Below are positions 1 to 10,979 of a stretch of 64,000 nucleotides of DNA, in pieces. The notes under the pieces are model-generated. The model was not told the DNA's origin. It did not search any database and saw nothing but the letters and a program-made list of their open reading frames with translations. Source of the DNA: Anthopleura xanthogrammica. Its lineage: Eukaryota > Cnidaria > Anthozoa > Actiniaria > Actiniidae. The translations under genes and the position numbers were made by a program. Each line of letters opens with the position of its first letter. The first letter of the stretch is position 1. Location: contig OZ025207.1 of assembly GCA_964019055.1 (NCBI GenBank), positions 15,341,357-15,405,356 on the forward strand, read 5' to 3'.

Positions 1-31
1 GGTTGCAAACTCGATTGTAGAAGCTTTGACA

Positions 32-1765
32 TTATGGGTGCCAGTGATGCGGCTGCAGGTGCAAGGGAATATCCGTCTGTGTTTTGTCCATGTGGTCGGG
101 GGCCATTTTCAAAAATTTGGCAATCTGTAACCGAGATAAAGCATCAGCTAAAACATTATGAATGCCTCGAATGTGCTTGGCCTTAAAAAGAATATTATTT
201 TTCAAACAAATCAATACTAGTTTTCGGACATAAAACATCATATCTTTGTCCTTACAAGACTGTTTGTTAATAGCATGCATTACTGCTTCATTATCCGTGA
301 AAAATAAAATGCACTGATTCTTCATAAGATGACCCCAAAGACATAAACTAAGAACAACGGGATAAAACTCAAGTACTGCAATATTATAGTTGAGCCAATC
401 AGCAGGCCAAGCACCATAGCACCATTTTGATCCAAATATTGCCCCAAAACCACATGAACCAGCCGAATCAGTAAAGAGTTTCAAATGTTCAGAATTATAC
501 CATTTTTCGTCCAAGAAAAATGATTTACCATTGAACGTGGCTAAAAAGGATTGCCAAACTGCTAAATCTGCCTTGACTTCTTTAGTTAAACGAATCTTAT
601 GATAAGGAGAGCGAACTCCTATGGTAAGATCAATTAACCTTCTTAAAAATGGACGACCAGATGTAATAACTGAACATGCAAAATTCAAAAGCCCAACAAT
701 AGACTGAATTTCTCTAAGAAAAGCTTTCTTTTGTTTAAGCAAATTAGATATAAAATCTAAACATTTCTCAATTTTTTCTTTAGGTAAACGAGCTTCAAAT
801 GCAATAGTGTCTAACTCAATGCCAGCAAAAGATAAAACAGTACTAGGACCATATGTTTTTTCCGGTGATATAGGAACACCGACAAAGTCACAAAAATTAA
901 TAAAAAGTGAAAGCTGTGACTGACATAAATGAGAGGATGGGGCTACGATCAAAAAATCATCCAACAGGTGGATAATAAAATCAATGTGCAAACGCTTGCA
1001 GGCAACCCACTCTAAAGCCGTGCTAAGAAGCTCGAAGGTCTTACAAGAACTAGAACAGCCCATTGGCATGCATTTATCGAAATAGAAAAGGCCCTTCCAA
1101 ACCATTCCTAACAAGTGATAGTCTTTTGGAGAGATGGGTATTATCCGAAAAGCATTTTTAACATCGGTTTTAGCTAAATGGCATCCTCGCCCTGCTAGTT
1201 TAATTTTCTTAATAGCATCTTGAATGGTAGCATAAGAAACACTAGAAAATTCTTCAGGTATACCGTCATTAATAGATAGGCCCTTACGAAAGGAAAGATG
1301 ATGAATTAGACGGAATTCTCCTGGTGTCTTTTTTGGAACAACACCCAATGGCGAAATGCAAAAATTTGAAAAAGGAGGCGAAGAATAGGGTCCAGCCAAA
1401 CGACCTAGAGCTAACTCTTTGCTTAATTTGTCTTCAACAGCTGACGGGTTTTGGTCAGCAGAGAGTAAATTCTTATAGCTACAAGGTACCTTAGACCCGT
1501 CAAAATGCAATGAAAAACCGTGATTAAAACCAGAAACCAGCTGATTGTATAACTCTTGATCGTAGCCCCTCAAGAAAAATTCTAGTCGTTCAATTTTTAT
1601 TGGTGTTGGCAACAGAGGACTTAGGCTGCTGGGGTTTGGAGGCTTTGCTTGAGGGACGAAAATTACAATTTTTGGGTTGATGAGAGCCATTGCACTTAAA
1701 ACATGAATGCTTGTAATTACAACCCGGGCAATGCGAACCTCGAATGAATTTATAGCAGTAGCCAT
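32..1765 (-). CDS. Reverse transcriptase-RNase H of a DIRS/Ngaro-like element
   Basis: The product copies element RNA into DNA. Residues about 110-330 form the RT: a palm motif with LAKTDVKNAFRIIPI, a PMGCSSSCKTFE block and the catalytic LLDDF box in place of the usual YxDD. Residues about 435-550 form the RNase H: LFTDSAGSCGFGA, FFTDNEAV and HNVLADALSRL carry the acidic residues expected. The frame ends in a short basic/His-rich tail. The first Met lies inside the gag frame, 176 bases overlapping in another phase. The true start is therefore uncertain, and translation by frameshift or from a spliced or internal start is possible. LLDDF is typical of DIRS-type RTs as I know them. The recombinase should follow beyond position 1. 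Confidence 0.85.
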   Translation of the reverse strand: MATAINSFEVRIARVVITSIHVLSAMALINPKIVIFVPQAKPPNPSSLSPLLPTPIKIERLEFFLRGYDQELYNQLVSGFNHGFSLHFDGSKVPCSYKNLLSADQNPSAVEDKLSKELALGRLAGPYSSPPFSNFCISPLGVVPKKTPGEFRLIHHLSFRKGLSINDGIPEEFSSVSYATIQDAIKKIKLAGRGCHLAKTDVKNAFRIIPISPKDYHLLGMVWKGLFYFDKCMPMGCSSSCKTFELLSTALEWVACKRLHIDFIIHLLDDFLIVAPSSHLCQSQLSLFINFCDFVGVPISPEKTYGPSTVLSFAGIELDTIAFEARLPKEKIEKCLDFISNLLKQKKAFLREIQSIVGLLNFACSVITSGRPFLRRLIDLTIGVRSPYHKIRLTKEVKADLAVWQSFLATFNGKSFFLDEKWYNSEHLKLFTDSAGSCGFGAIFGSKWCYGAWPADWLNYNIAVLEFYPVVLSLCLWGHLMKNQCILFFTDNEAVMHAINKQSCKDKDMMFYVRKLVLICLKNNILFKAKHIRGIHNVLADALSRLQIAKFLKMAPDHMDKTQTDIPLHLQPHHWHP

Positions 1766-2741
1766 GTGGAAAGCCTTCCGATGAACTAGATCTATTAGCT
1801 GAAGTGAAATTAGATCTTGGTGTTGGATTTACAACTCTCCGCTCAACCTGCTGTGGAACCTGCTGTTGAGCAGTCATCCAAAGTTCCCAATGGATATTGG
1901 ACCATTTGAAAATGGAAGGCTGTGTCTGCCTCAAAAAGCGGAAATTCTCATCGTAAAGCCTCCAATTACAACCCCTAGAAGCCAAGCTCTGAATTACCTC
2001 CCCATACTTCATGAGGGCAGGGGCCTCAGTAGCATATTTTTGGGTATAAACACCAACAAAAATATGAAAAGCACTAAGCCAATTATCAATTGACAAAAAC
2101 TTTTTTGTCTTAGATACTGGTTCTAAGCACATTGTTTGTGCATTGTCATTGCCACTAGCTATAGTAATTTGGTACTTTCCTTCGGTTATGGGGTTTGCAA
2201 GGAGAACAGCAAAGTCTATATACTCATTGTTCCAAATTTTTCCTCGTACTTTATCAGAAACCCTTGCGTCTATGGGCAAGCTCGGTGATGAAAACACATT
2301 ATTTGGCATGGCTGATGCCAGCTGCTCACCTGATAAGATGGCTTGCATGGCTGACACCGAAGAGTCGACCAATGTGGATGGAGTACATGTAGCACTGGTA
2401 GATGAAGAAGCACTTTGTGATAAACCAGCCACTGCTGGGGTCGCTGTGTTGACTGCTGACAATCTCACCACCACCTTCTGTACTATGGAATCCACCAATC
2501 CTTCAGGTATGTTAGGCATGGCTGGAGTTGCATCTCCACCAGCATTTGGCTGGTTAGCAGATCCTCCCTGTGGTGAAGCCTGATTTTGCGAGGTGGAAGG
2601 CTGTTGACTGGTGATGGTGTTACTTACTGAATTTCCCTGCCCCAAACGACTTGAACGCGAACGTGATGAACGACGTTGTGGAGGCATGTCAACTGCAAAA
2701 TAAAATGGATTGTAGGCAGTTGACTGCTCCCAGAAACACAA
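1590..2741 (-). CDS. Gag-like protein with zinc knuckle
   Basis: Predicted nucleic-acid-binding capsid-like protein of the DIRS-type element, 383 residues. The N-terminal third is Ser/Gln/Ala rich and looks disordered. A globular middle follows (about 160-300, with SIDNWLSAFHIFVGVY and a WELWMTAQ stretch). The C-terminus is Cys/His rich: CYKF...HCPGC...HSCFKCNGSH..KNC, a zinc-knuckle-like cluster. Position directly before RT and overlap with it support the gag role. The listed start is the longest frame; MPPQRRSSRSRSSR at about residue 19 is an equally good start and gives a basic N-terminus. The homology call rests on layout and the knuckle, not on close sequence recognition. Confidence 0.65.
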   Translation of the reverse strand: MCFWEQSTAYNPFYFAVDMPPQRRSSRSRSSRLGQGNSVSNTITSQQPSTSQNQASPQGGSANQPNAGGDATPAMPNIPEGLVDSIVQKVVVRLSAVNTATPAVAGLSQSASSSTSATCTPSTLVDSSVSAMQAILSGEQLASAMPNNVFSSPSLPIDARVSDKVRGKIWNNEYIDFAVLLANPITEGKYQITIASGNDNAQTMCLEPVSKTKKFLSIDNWLSAFHIFVGVYTQKYATEAPALMKYGEVIQSLASRGCNWRLYDENFRFLRQTQPSIFKWSNIHWELWMTAQQQVPQQVERRVVNPTPRSNFTSANRSSSSEGFPHGYCYKFIRGSHCPGCNYKHSCFKCNGSHQPKNCNFRPSSKASKPQQPKSSVANTNKN

Positions 2742-3090
2742 ATCAAAAGTTTATGGCACCCAACTAATGCAAAATTAACACTAACAAAAACCCCTTAACA
2801 AAACCTAGATTAAATAGGGAGGGCTACTGGGTACTAATTAAAACAAGGAATACAATGACGGGAAAACCTGTCAGACACAAAGTCGACGCAAAGCATCCCA
2901 TAGATGTCAAAGTAGACCAAGAATAAAGCCAAATAATTGGCTAAAAACAAGGCTAAAACAAGTGAGAACTGACAAAATCAATTCTCAACAAGACTGCTAA
3001 CAAGCAAATAAGCCAAGACAACATAAAGGATAATAAAAACATTAAATCAGATACCCAGAAATACCGCCCCCCCAACTAAACAATAGGCAT

Positions 3091-3678
3091 TCAAAGTAGA
3101 GAAAGCCCATGCATAATGGTGCCGCGATAACTGCGGTACAACAAATACTGTCCTGCAGGATTCAAATGGACCCCATCAGGTAAATAAAAAGGTTTATCGG
3201 GGTGAGTAAAAGGCTTATGATACCAACAAAAAACATTAGGAAAAGGAGCTAAAACTACTACGAGATATTGCTGCAAAACACGTGATTGATTGAAAAATGA
3301 TGATGCGTTAGCGTCGGTTCGCCCACGCGGTATGACATGACAAACGCCGACCACACGGACTGAAAAATGCTCTAAAAGTAAAACAACTAAATCCTCAACA
3401 GCAGAACCCACTATTTCAGGTTTACGAAATGGGAGGTCGTTAGTTCCAATTTCTAAAATAATAACGTCAGGAGATAAACTCCTTACAACATGAAGATCAA
3501 AAGACTGAAGTTTGTCAACCGTCCGACCACCCACGCCATGCAAGCGAACCGACGCTGTACCCCGAAGCTTAAAATTTAAAGCTGCCCTAATATCAAAACC
3601 TGCCCTTAAGTCTCGATGTAATCGTTTAACAAAAGAATGACCCAATATAAGTATCGAAGGATCCCCACTAAGAGCCAT
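3091..3678 (-). CDS. SGNH/GDSL-like hydrolase ORF of the retroelement
   Basis: A 195-residue frame with the blocks of SGNH hydrolases in order: ILILGHSFVKRL (block I, with the nucleophile Ser in GHS instead of GDS), a Gly in block II (VGGRT), IILEIGTNDLPF (block III, GTND with the Asn) and LPDGVHLNPAGQ (block V, DxxH). All four catalytic/oxyanion residues S, G, N, H are thus present. Such hydrolases are known passengers of Ngaro-type elements and of some CR1 LINEs; their role is unclear, perhaps ester cleavage in membranes or coats. The frame lies 350 bases before gag on the same strand, so it is probably the first gene of the element. A separate mobile copy is the alternative. Confidence 0.7.
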   Translation of the reverse strand: MALSGDPSILILGHSFVKRLHRDLRAGFDIRAALNFKLRGTASVRLHGVGGRTVDKLQSFDLHVVRSLSPDVIILEIGTNDLPFRKPEIVGSAVEDLVVLLLEHFSVRVVGVCHVIPRGRTDANASSFFNQSRVLQQYLVVVLAPFPNVFCWYHKPFTHPDKPFYLPDGVHLNPAGQYLLYRSYRGTIMHGLSLL

Positions 3679-3930
3679 TAAGACAAGAAAACAATACTCA
3701 CTCGTGGCGAGTCAACAGGTCAATGGAGTCAAATAATTAACTCAAATTAGCCGAAACAAAAAGAATAATCCAAATATTAGGGACAAAATGAATCAATGAC
3801 TCTGCAGGAATTCTACAAATACAAAAATACAACCAAACAAAACTTACCAAAGTAGGTCAAAGGACAGTGTAGTAAAAACAACTGAAGTCGCTTGTGATAG
3901 CCGCAGAATGACCACAAGGGCACGCTACCG

Positions 3931-5250
3931 GTTATATAATAGTACCCTAGGGGGTATCAATACAAACCAATTAAGAGTCCCCACTTTCAGGACCCGTATG
4001 TTGCTGTTACGTAACACATTTACAATTAAACAATAACTTACAAATTACTCCAAGAAGAAACATAAAAATCCTATTTGTAAACAAATATTTTCTTTATTGG
4101 GTTACAGATAAAATGAGACTTTTTTTCCAATCTGGCCCGATAAATTATTTACATCAATAAATAAGCTGCCTATACAAGGAGATTATAAACTAATTAACTA
4201 AACTAATTATCAATAAATTACAAATATATAGATAAAAATTTCCCACCCCAAATAGGTATTGAAGGGACAATAAGAAAAGGAAGAAGAATAAAAGGAAGGA
4301 AAGCAAGAGAGGAGATGGATTAAGATAATATAGATATATTAGAAATAAGCTGTAAGCAAACTACGTAAGAATTGAGAGAATGAACACAGTAAGATCTGCT
4401 TGGAACAGTATAGTCTTGACACGATTAAATAAAAATATTTGATGATCGTACAGGTATAACTTCAATAAAGAATATCTTAACAAACTTTATTTAGTTGCTA
4501 TGGAAACACGGTCAAAAGTGGCAAATATTCCCAGTGAAATTCCCAAAAAATCAGTGTTTTATAGATTAAAATGCAAAAATTTCAGGAAACTGTTCGATAC
4601 ACAAATAGGAAGGCCTCAAATGATTACTAGATTACTATGATTACTAGAAAAGTTCAAGAAGTAATAAATCATGTTTTGTAGTAGAAAGTCTTTTTTTCTT
4701 TCTAGTTTTCGCTAAACAATTTGAGTTGGAGCTTTGAATGTTTTCGTTTTATTACGTGTTCTTTCAGTGGTTTTCTCAAAAAATAAATTCACATCTACAA
4801 CATATAGAAAAAAGCTAAGAATAGCTTTAAAGCAAATTTCTTGCCGTTCAGCAAAAAAAAACAAAAAAACATCGAGTAGGAGGCTCGTTTTTTGTTTAAA
4901 AATAGTCAAGATCAAATCTAACAATGGGTCAAGAAAATCCATTACGATTTTTTTTTAACTTGCGTTTTCCCACATTCGGAAATTCGGAAATGATCAGTCA
5001 TAACATACCTCGGAAACCTGCTGATTTTCATTTTGGCTTCCGGACTGTCCAATGAAGTCGAAGTTGAAGTCAAAGTTGAGGCCATTGAGACGCTGGCCGA
5101 AGCTACTATCGTCTAGCGTCTAGTGTCTCTGCTACACTCCTTTCAACATTGTTTGGTTCCAGTTCTGCTATGATTTGGTCTGGAGAAGACAAAATGGATC
5201 TATAGTAGAAGCTGCTGGGCGAACTAGCACAAATTTGTCACCAAACTCCT
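3931..5250. other. No gene recognised; AT-rich spacer
   Basis: AT-rich DNA with A/T runs. Short open frames on both strands near 4.7-4.95 kb overlap each other and resemble nothing. No inverted repeat or splice-supported exon was seen. Confidence 0.6.
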
Positions 5251-5299
5251 TTCCTCAAGTTGGTTCGTGCCAAGTGACACATTGAATAATTAATGATAT

Positions 5300-6270
5300 C
5301 TTAAATAATACTGATGACGTCATCAAGATAGCTAATGAATATTTAATAAGATTGAATAGCTGATCTAATTGACTTGACCTTTTGTGCATCTTTGCATTCC
5401 CAAGATACGTCTGAGGACCTACAATGTGGCATTGCATTTGGTACAAGCCAAGCTTTGCAAAACCCACACATAGCCTATAAATGCATGGGCTAGGCTTGGG
5501 TTCTTGAAATAACTCTTCCAACATTGATTGATCCACAAACTTTGGTACTGGCCCATTTTGAAGAATGCTTCAGCAAGCAAAGAGTGCAATCCAATGTCAA
5601 AATACTTTTCTTTGATCTCTCAGGCACAGACGGAAGAATTCCTTTTTAGGTCCTCCATGATTATGAGCAACTTCGCCATAAAAGGTAACTTGTAAAGTTA
5701 GCTGGAAGTTTTCAATCTGCTCAATTTCATCAAATGCAGTTTTCAACAAGTTGTGTCTGTTCACATCAATAAAATTTACCTCTTCCTTCAAATTTGACTC
5801 TGTATCAGTAGTATCAAGTGGCCGACCCTTCACAATATATTTTTGTACGCGTCTTAACACTTCAGCTGAGTTAGTAACCTTGTCTGCCTGGCATGCTTTA
5901 TAACACTCTTTCACTGCTGATTCAACACCAATGTTTCCTCCCCGTACAGACTTAAGTCTGTATCGCTGTCACCCTCCTCTTGTTGGTTTTGGGAAGAAAC
6001 AAGGATTTCATGATGCTTTTCTTGTATTTTTTGGTCATGCTTATTTCCCCCATCTTGATTGGCTGATACTGGTGTTTCTTGCCTGTCTTTCTCTTCTACA
6101 ATGGGTAAATCTTTTAGACTGTTGCTTTCTGCATAATCATTTATCAGGCATTCAAATCCATCTTTCAGTGTTACATAAATGCGCCCTTTGCCTGATAGAA
6201 GTTTAACTTCTTTAAAGGAAAATTCTCCAGCATTTACAGGCTTTGACAACTTTCTTCTGATTGCTTTTAG
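5300..6270 (-). pseudogene. HECT-domain protein, broken N-lobe fragment
   Basis: On the minus strand the conceptual product runs from VKLLSGKGRIYVTLKDGFECL (about 6.2 kb), through a linker, to LRRVQKYIVKGRPLDTTD and then the start of a HECT domain: a DVNRHNLLKTAFDEI stretch, then FYGEVAHNHGGPKKEFFRLCL. Beyond 5.6 kb the match continues only by changing frame (IKEKYFDIGLHSLLAE, then a frame with LEELFQEPKPSPCI). The C-lobe with the catalytic Cys is absent. It is a decayed copy of a multi-copy animal HECT family; the same N-terminal stretch recurs at 58505-59050. It is a different subfamily from the intact HECT genes at 39-42 and 48-51 kb. Confidence 0.7.
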
Positions 6271-6568
6271 AAATTCTAAATCTATATAAACTATTTATTA
6301 GGAAGTAATTATTATTATGTTGTATGACCAACGAGTCAACCATGTGCTTGCAACCAGCCTGTTCCACACATGTGCATCTACTAACAAAAGGGAGCCCAAT
6401 AGTTGACATCTCCCCTCTATAACTTTGCTAGGTTACACATATACTGTAGCTATAAGCTCTAGAAAGTCCTTGTAACTTGAACTTGCTAATAAAATGACTT
6501 TTTTCAAAAGGATGTTTTATGATTCATAGCTTTTGTTTGGACAGTTGGATTGTATGACAAAACCTCTG

Positions 6569-7600
6569 CTATTGCTTTTGTAGGACTGGTAGTAGGCTTG
6601 AGTAAACACCTCTTGCACTGACGCACATCATACCACACTCAAGTTTTATGCTGCAGTAGCATAGGTCTTGATTTTGATTTCTTTGATGAGGAGCTCTGAC
6701 ATCCTGTTGAGTTTCACTTGTTGTTTTGAAGTTAGCTTTCTTCTTTCCCAAAACATGTTTTTCAAACTTCAATGGCTTTGAAGTGCAAGCTATACCATCA
6801 GTTCTTGTGACACTATCAGGCGGACACATATCTTTAGTGGCAAACAATGCGGCAGCTAAATGGTTACACCGACCATCAACTTCTGCTGGACAGCAACAGT
6901 ATGCTTTGTAGATGTCTGAGTTTAACTTCATAATTATTCTCACTCCATGTACTGGACCAGACGTGCTGTAAGAAGGCATCACTTTGCTCTTGATGTAAAA
7001 TAAATTGTTTTCTGCCTTACTATATATTCCTAAAACCTTTCCTGATTTAAAGAAGTTGTATCCTTTAACGATTGGTTTCTCTATTGACAGTTGCTTTTTA
7101 AATTCAACGTCTTCAATTAGATAATTCCAGATTTGGGAATATCTGATCTTCGGGAGCTCAGGGAATCCTACTTTAAATCCTTCTATAGGAAAGGTTTCAT
7201 CTGTTAGAGGACTCAGCTCTTCACTGATACCCATATCTCTTCTTTAGGATATTAATGCCTCCATCAGGATCAATGATGTTAGCTAGGCCGTTGTTTGTAT
7301 AGTCATTCACCCTAAAAATTAAGAATTACCTATGTTAGAAATTCTCTTTATAGCTTATGGAGAAAGGTAAGAAAGACAAGACACGTAAGTCAAGTCATCT
7401 CGCTTGCTAGACACTTTTGCACCTCTACAGGCAAGCCAGCATTTGAAAATTACCACAGTACAATGTTTGGGTGGTTTTTTTTTTGAGTGCTGCACCAGGA
7501 ACATCGTTTTAATCAAGCTTAAATCCTTTGAAGTATCGCTACACGTAACATCAACAGACGCCATTTTGAAATGACGTCCTCCAAAACAGCCCCACAATGT
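6569..7600 (-). pseudogene. SWIM zinc-finger protein fragment
   Basis: The 7234-6569 frame contains a SWIM-type finger, YCCCPAEVDGRCNHLAAALFA (CxC...CxH), which binds DNA or protein in proteins of this type. Upstream pieces fit the same family: a possible first exon with [19 protein letters not shown] (from about 7563) and an exon starting after a TTTTAG acceptor near 7311 with VNDYTNNGLANIIDPDGG, which then runs into a stop. In animals this family often joins SWIM to a YqaJ nuclease, but here the YqaJ-like part lies upstream (7745-8697), not downstream, so the locus is scrambled. A small CTCVEQAGCKHM piece at 6340-6400 may be another finger remnant. Confidence 0.6.
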
Positions 7601-7744
7601 AACGCGATCGATCCCTAGTTCCCAAGCCCCTGCACAATTTCGAAATGGCTAATATTGCGAGGCAATAAATGTTGTACATTGTCCACTGATTTCTCATAAC
7701 ATATAACGGTAGGCTTCAAATAAACAAACGTCTTTTCGTATCTA

Positions 7745-8697
7745 TCATTCACAAGTCGAGTTTATTGGTGGTTTTACGGTACGACCACTACTTGTTGTCT
7801 TGAGATCACTGACTGTGTCCTTGACAGGTGTTTGGAGGGGTAGTTCTGTCCTTTTGGCGATGGTTTCATGACCTTCTCCTGACATGCATTGTTGATATTT
7901 CTGCCAAGCAACAGGCTCATACATATGACCATGTTCAAATTTTCGTTTTAAAAATGCAGATGGTGCAGCCGAAGGTGAGGTAAATCTTTTTGCATGATTT
8001 TCGAATCCTTTTTCCGGCTCCACACCTCATGCAGTCTAGATGATATTATCCTGTTCTTTCTTTCTTCAAACCATATTTCACAATCAGCTTGCTCTCTTGT
8101 ATCTTTTTCAAGTTTCCATGACTCAGTTTTATCAAGTGCCAAGTCATCATAAACTAAAATTTCATTGTCTGATAACTCTGATATATCTGGGAAATAATAT
8201 TGGGGTACATAATGGTGAGGAAAAAGAGGAACATTTCCTTCAACTGGCAAAACATTGGGCAAAACCATATTACTGTTTAAATAAGTGTTTAAATGAAAAT
8301 TCTCACCAAAATTTGGGCATTGGTAGGCAAGAGGGGAATAGATAGATGCTTTACCATACTGTGTATCACAAAAGGGGTGGATTTCAGTTCTAGTAAGGGT
8401 TTGAAATGGAATGTTGAGTTTTTCAGCTAAAAGTCTCTCTTTACAGTCATTTCTTTTTTGCAGGTCTAGTTCTCTCACCGGAAGGGCTCTTGCATCATAT
8501 AATTTGCATGTAACTCCCACAGAATTAGGCTTGTTTTTTTTTACCACAGTTTCTGTTATTGATGGCTTAGAAACTTTAAGTACCCTCTTTTTTGGAACTG
8601 TCCAACCACATGGTTTTGAAGTACATGGAAGCAGAATAGGGACAGTTTTTCGCTTTTCTAAAGAAAAGGATGCCATTATTTTTATGAGTCCATACAT
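7745..8697 (-). pseudogene. YqaJ-like exonuclease fragment with frameshift
   Basis: Frame 8697-7948 ends in CEIWFEERKNRIISSRLHEV, the usual opening of a YqaJ/lambda-exonuclease-like domain (W..eR..rItaS..g.v). The next block, FLKRKFEHGHMYEPVAWQKY (the WG..hE..A...Y position), is only found in the other frame (8023-7745), so one indel near 7990 breaks the gene. The catalytic D..E-K region further on is not present. Upstream sequence (about 200 residues, Lys and Pro rich) is of unknown function. YqaJ-like proteins accompany SWIM fingers in many animal repeat families, sometimes inside DNA transposons. Confidence 0.55.
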
Positions 8698-8834
8698 ATG
8701 ATTACAGAAACCTCCTTTTCCAGCACGACATGTACAGTAATAATAACAAACTGTTCCTTTTTGTTTTCAATTCCGAGACTCACTTGATGATTTTGCTTAC
8801 AATAACTAGCACCACAAATAGCTTTCACATATAG

Positions 8835-8992
8835 AGATTACTTCATGGAAAGTGCACGCGTACGGTTTTTATTCACGAGTTGTGAAGTGTCATAAAACGA
8901 ACAAGCGAGTCTTCAAGCGCGTGAGTTTTATGATACGAAACAACGAGTGAATAAAAATCGTACTAGCACTTTTCATGTTGTAATTTATTTAT
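8835..8992. repeat. Imperfect palindrome, MITE-like
   Basis: The two halves of this ~158-base stretch are near reverse complements: cggtttttattcac...cataaaac on the left pairs with gttttatg...gtgaataaaaatcg on the right, and the outer gaaagtgc pairs with gcacttttc. This fold-back shape is typical of small non-autonomous elements. No clear target duplication was found. Confidence 0.6.
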
Positions 8993-10968
8993 TTCATAGG
9001 TACTCAGATTTTATAGATGCTAAACGTAGCGCCTTTGGAAGCCATATCAGTGCTGCGTTGTGAATGAAAATTAGCATAAGTTTGTTTTAAACAGAGAGAC
9101 AGAAGCGTCGAAAACTAATACAACAAAACATAGTTATGAACAAAATTAATTTTTTATTTAACTGCCTTCATTAAGATATCTTTTTGACAAGTATTAAATG
9201 TTAACAAATTTTAAGGAATAGTAAGAAAACTATAAAATTTCAATGTATAAATATGCCGTTATGAAACTATCAAAACTTGGCAATGAAATATAAAAAATTA
9301 TAATCACACTAACCGACTTAGCACTTGCTGAAGTCACAGAATACGTAAGATTGTTCTTTAACGGCGGTGAAAACGTTGAGTTTCTTGGTTTCTTTTTTTT
9401 CTTTCTTTTTTTGTGTTTTGTTTTAAAGGATTATAAGCTTAATAGGACTTGCCTTTATTCATCATCAGAAATCCGAATTCTTTTTCTTTGTCGCTCGGTG
9501 CTTGGTGGTGATTGATTCACTGTGTTGATAGTGACTGAAATCTGCCCTCCGTGAATGACTGCTCCTGTGAACAGCGCCAAAGCTTGCTGACCATTAGTAC
9601 TAGAAAGTTGTGGTGGAGACTCTGTGTTGGTTGGTGGCTCAACTACTGCTGAAGATGTACATGTAGTACTAGTCATGTTTGCTAGGATATTGGACATTTG
9701 CATTTGCTGCTTCGTTGAAATGTGGCTGTAGTTCTCGATGCTTTTGAGGTTTTTGTGTCCTGATAATTGAGCAATGTGTGCTGGTGGGACATCGTTGTCA
9801 GTTAGAGTTTGAAGCATTGTTTTTCTGGAACTATGATTTCGAAGTTTTGGGTTATTCAAACCAGCTTTTTCAGCCATATCCTTCATCAAACTACCAAGTT
9901 TGTTGATACCAACTGCATTGCTTTTGAACCAGGGCTTCGTTTGTAGAGATTCCGTCTTTTTGGTATTGTTTACGGCCAGGTAAAATAGACAATCTTCTCC
10001 TTTCATTTTTTCCGGTCTCATTTTCGCAAAGAACTTGTAAACTGCCACAGGATCTTTCTCGCTACCGTCTGTTGAAAACATTTTCGGAGGGAACGGCCTC
10101 ACATCTCGGCAATTCGCGCCGGTCCTTGTTTTCGTCTGTTGTACTCTAGGAACTCCACTCCTCCTGCTGTCTTATTCAGTTTAACATCTCCCCAGCAAAT
10201 TGAACGGTGTTCTTGTATTCCTCGGAGTCCAAAATGCAGGCTGTTATTTAGCCACATGGTGTTCAAAACCGCTTCAGGGCTTGACATGCCAAGGAGTCCT
10301 TTCTCGTACAGAATTCTGGTTTCTTCTTCAGTAAGAGCTACGGAAGCTTGTGGTTTGTTTCCTTTACCCTTCTTTTTCAGCAGTTTTTGCTTTGAAATTA
10401 GGGTTTTCCTTGTTTTTTCGAAAACCAGATCGTTGATAATACTAGCAGCATAAGATTTTCTTTTAAGGCATCTTTCAAAGCTGGAAAGCATGCTCCTCAA
10501 AGAGGTTGGTTCGTATTCCTTGCCCTCTTTTGTTCTGACTGATATGAAAAACTCGCTCAAAATTTCATTGAGCTCCTCTGGAGGAATTGCTTCGACATCC
10601 CTTTCGTCGTCTTTAACGGCATGAAGAAAGGTCTTCGGCAGGTTAACATCTCTCTCTGTCTTTTGGCGGGTATTTTTGTTTTCTTGCTCGTCTATAAAAC
10701 TATCAACAGTGCCGTCGAAGAGAGCAAATCTAGGTAGAATGTCATCCATGTTTGACAGCTACCGTGTTCACAAAGCTACCACTCGTAATTCCCCGTACCA
10801 AATTTTTTCACTAGTGAAAATTCATCGTTCGCAACTCTCATTGGACGTACGATGTTTTTTCACTAGTGAAGTCTTGTCGTTCGTGCTAGTGATTGGTTGA
10901 TTTTAAATGCCGTATCATTTTTATCTAGGGAATTTTCTATAGGTAAATCTGAGTAACTATGAAATAAA
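8984..10968. mobile_element. Possible Crypton-type element bounded by short inverted repeats
   Basis: The Crypton-like recombinase pseudogene is flanked by an inverted pair: tttcataggtactcagattt on the left (8992-9011) and aaatctgagtaactatgaaa on the right (about 10945-10964), with one mismatch. Classical Cryptons lack terminal inverted repeats, so these may be the ends of a carrier element or recombinase binding sites. The 3' noncoding part (9.01-9.45 kb) is AT rich with no further frame. Confidence 0.4.
9455..10749 (-). pseudogene. Crypton-type tyrosine recombinase, one frameshift
   Basis: Two abutting frames (10749-10099 and 10102-9455) together encode a tyrosine recombinase of the Crypton/DUF3504 type. 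The first holds an N-terminal SAM-like part and GLRGIQEHRSICWGDV with the first catalytic Arg. The second holds NHSSRKT (HxxR), LSGHKNLKS (H) and IENYSHIS (nucleophile Tyr). All catalytic residues are present. The frames meet in a 4-base overlap around 10100, where a single-base indel would restore one frame, so loss is recent or reflects a sequencing error. The C-terminus is Thr/Ser rich and ends in a basic RQRKRIR tail, perhaps a nuclear signal. The enzyme would integrate a circular DNA form. Confidence 0.8.
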
Positions 10969-10979
10969 GAAAAATTCCT

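Larger units (their letters stand above)
1..3930 (-). mobile_element. DIRS/Ngaro-like retroelement, 5' part, cut by window edge
   Basis: Three minus-strand reading frames follow each other: an SGNH hydrolase (3678-3091), a gag-like protein (2741-1590) and RT plus RNase H (1765-32). The RT and RNase H motifs are of the DIRS/Ngaro kind, with no aspartic protease and no DDE integrase. A tyrosine recombinase is expected downstream, but the window ends there. The outer (5') limit near 3.93 kb is a guess: coding and spacing stop there and AT-rich DNA follows. No terminal repeat pair can be seen because the other end is missing. The frames are open and long, so the insertion looks young. Confidence 0.75.

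Noticed and set aside
4712..4958. Overlapping short frames on both strands
   Set aside because: Low-complexity Lys/Phe-rich translations of AT-rich DNA with no motif.
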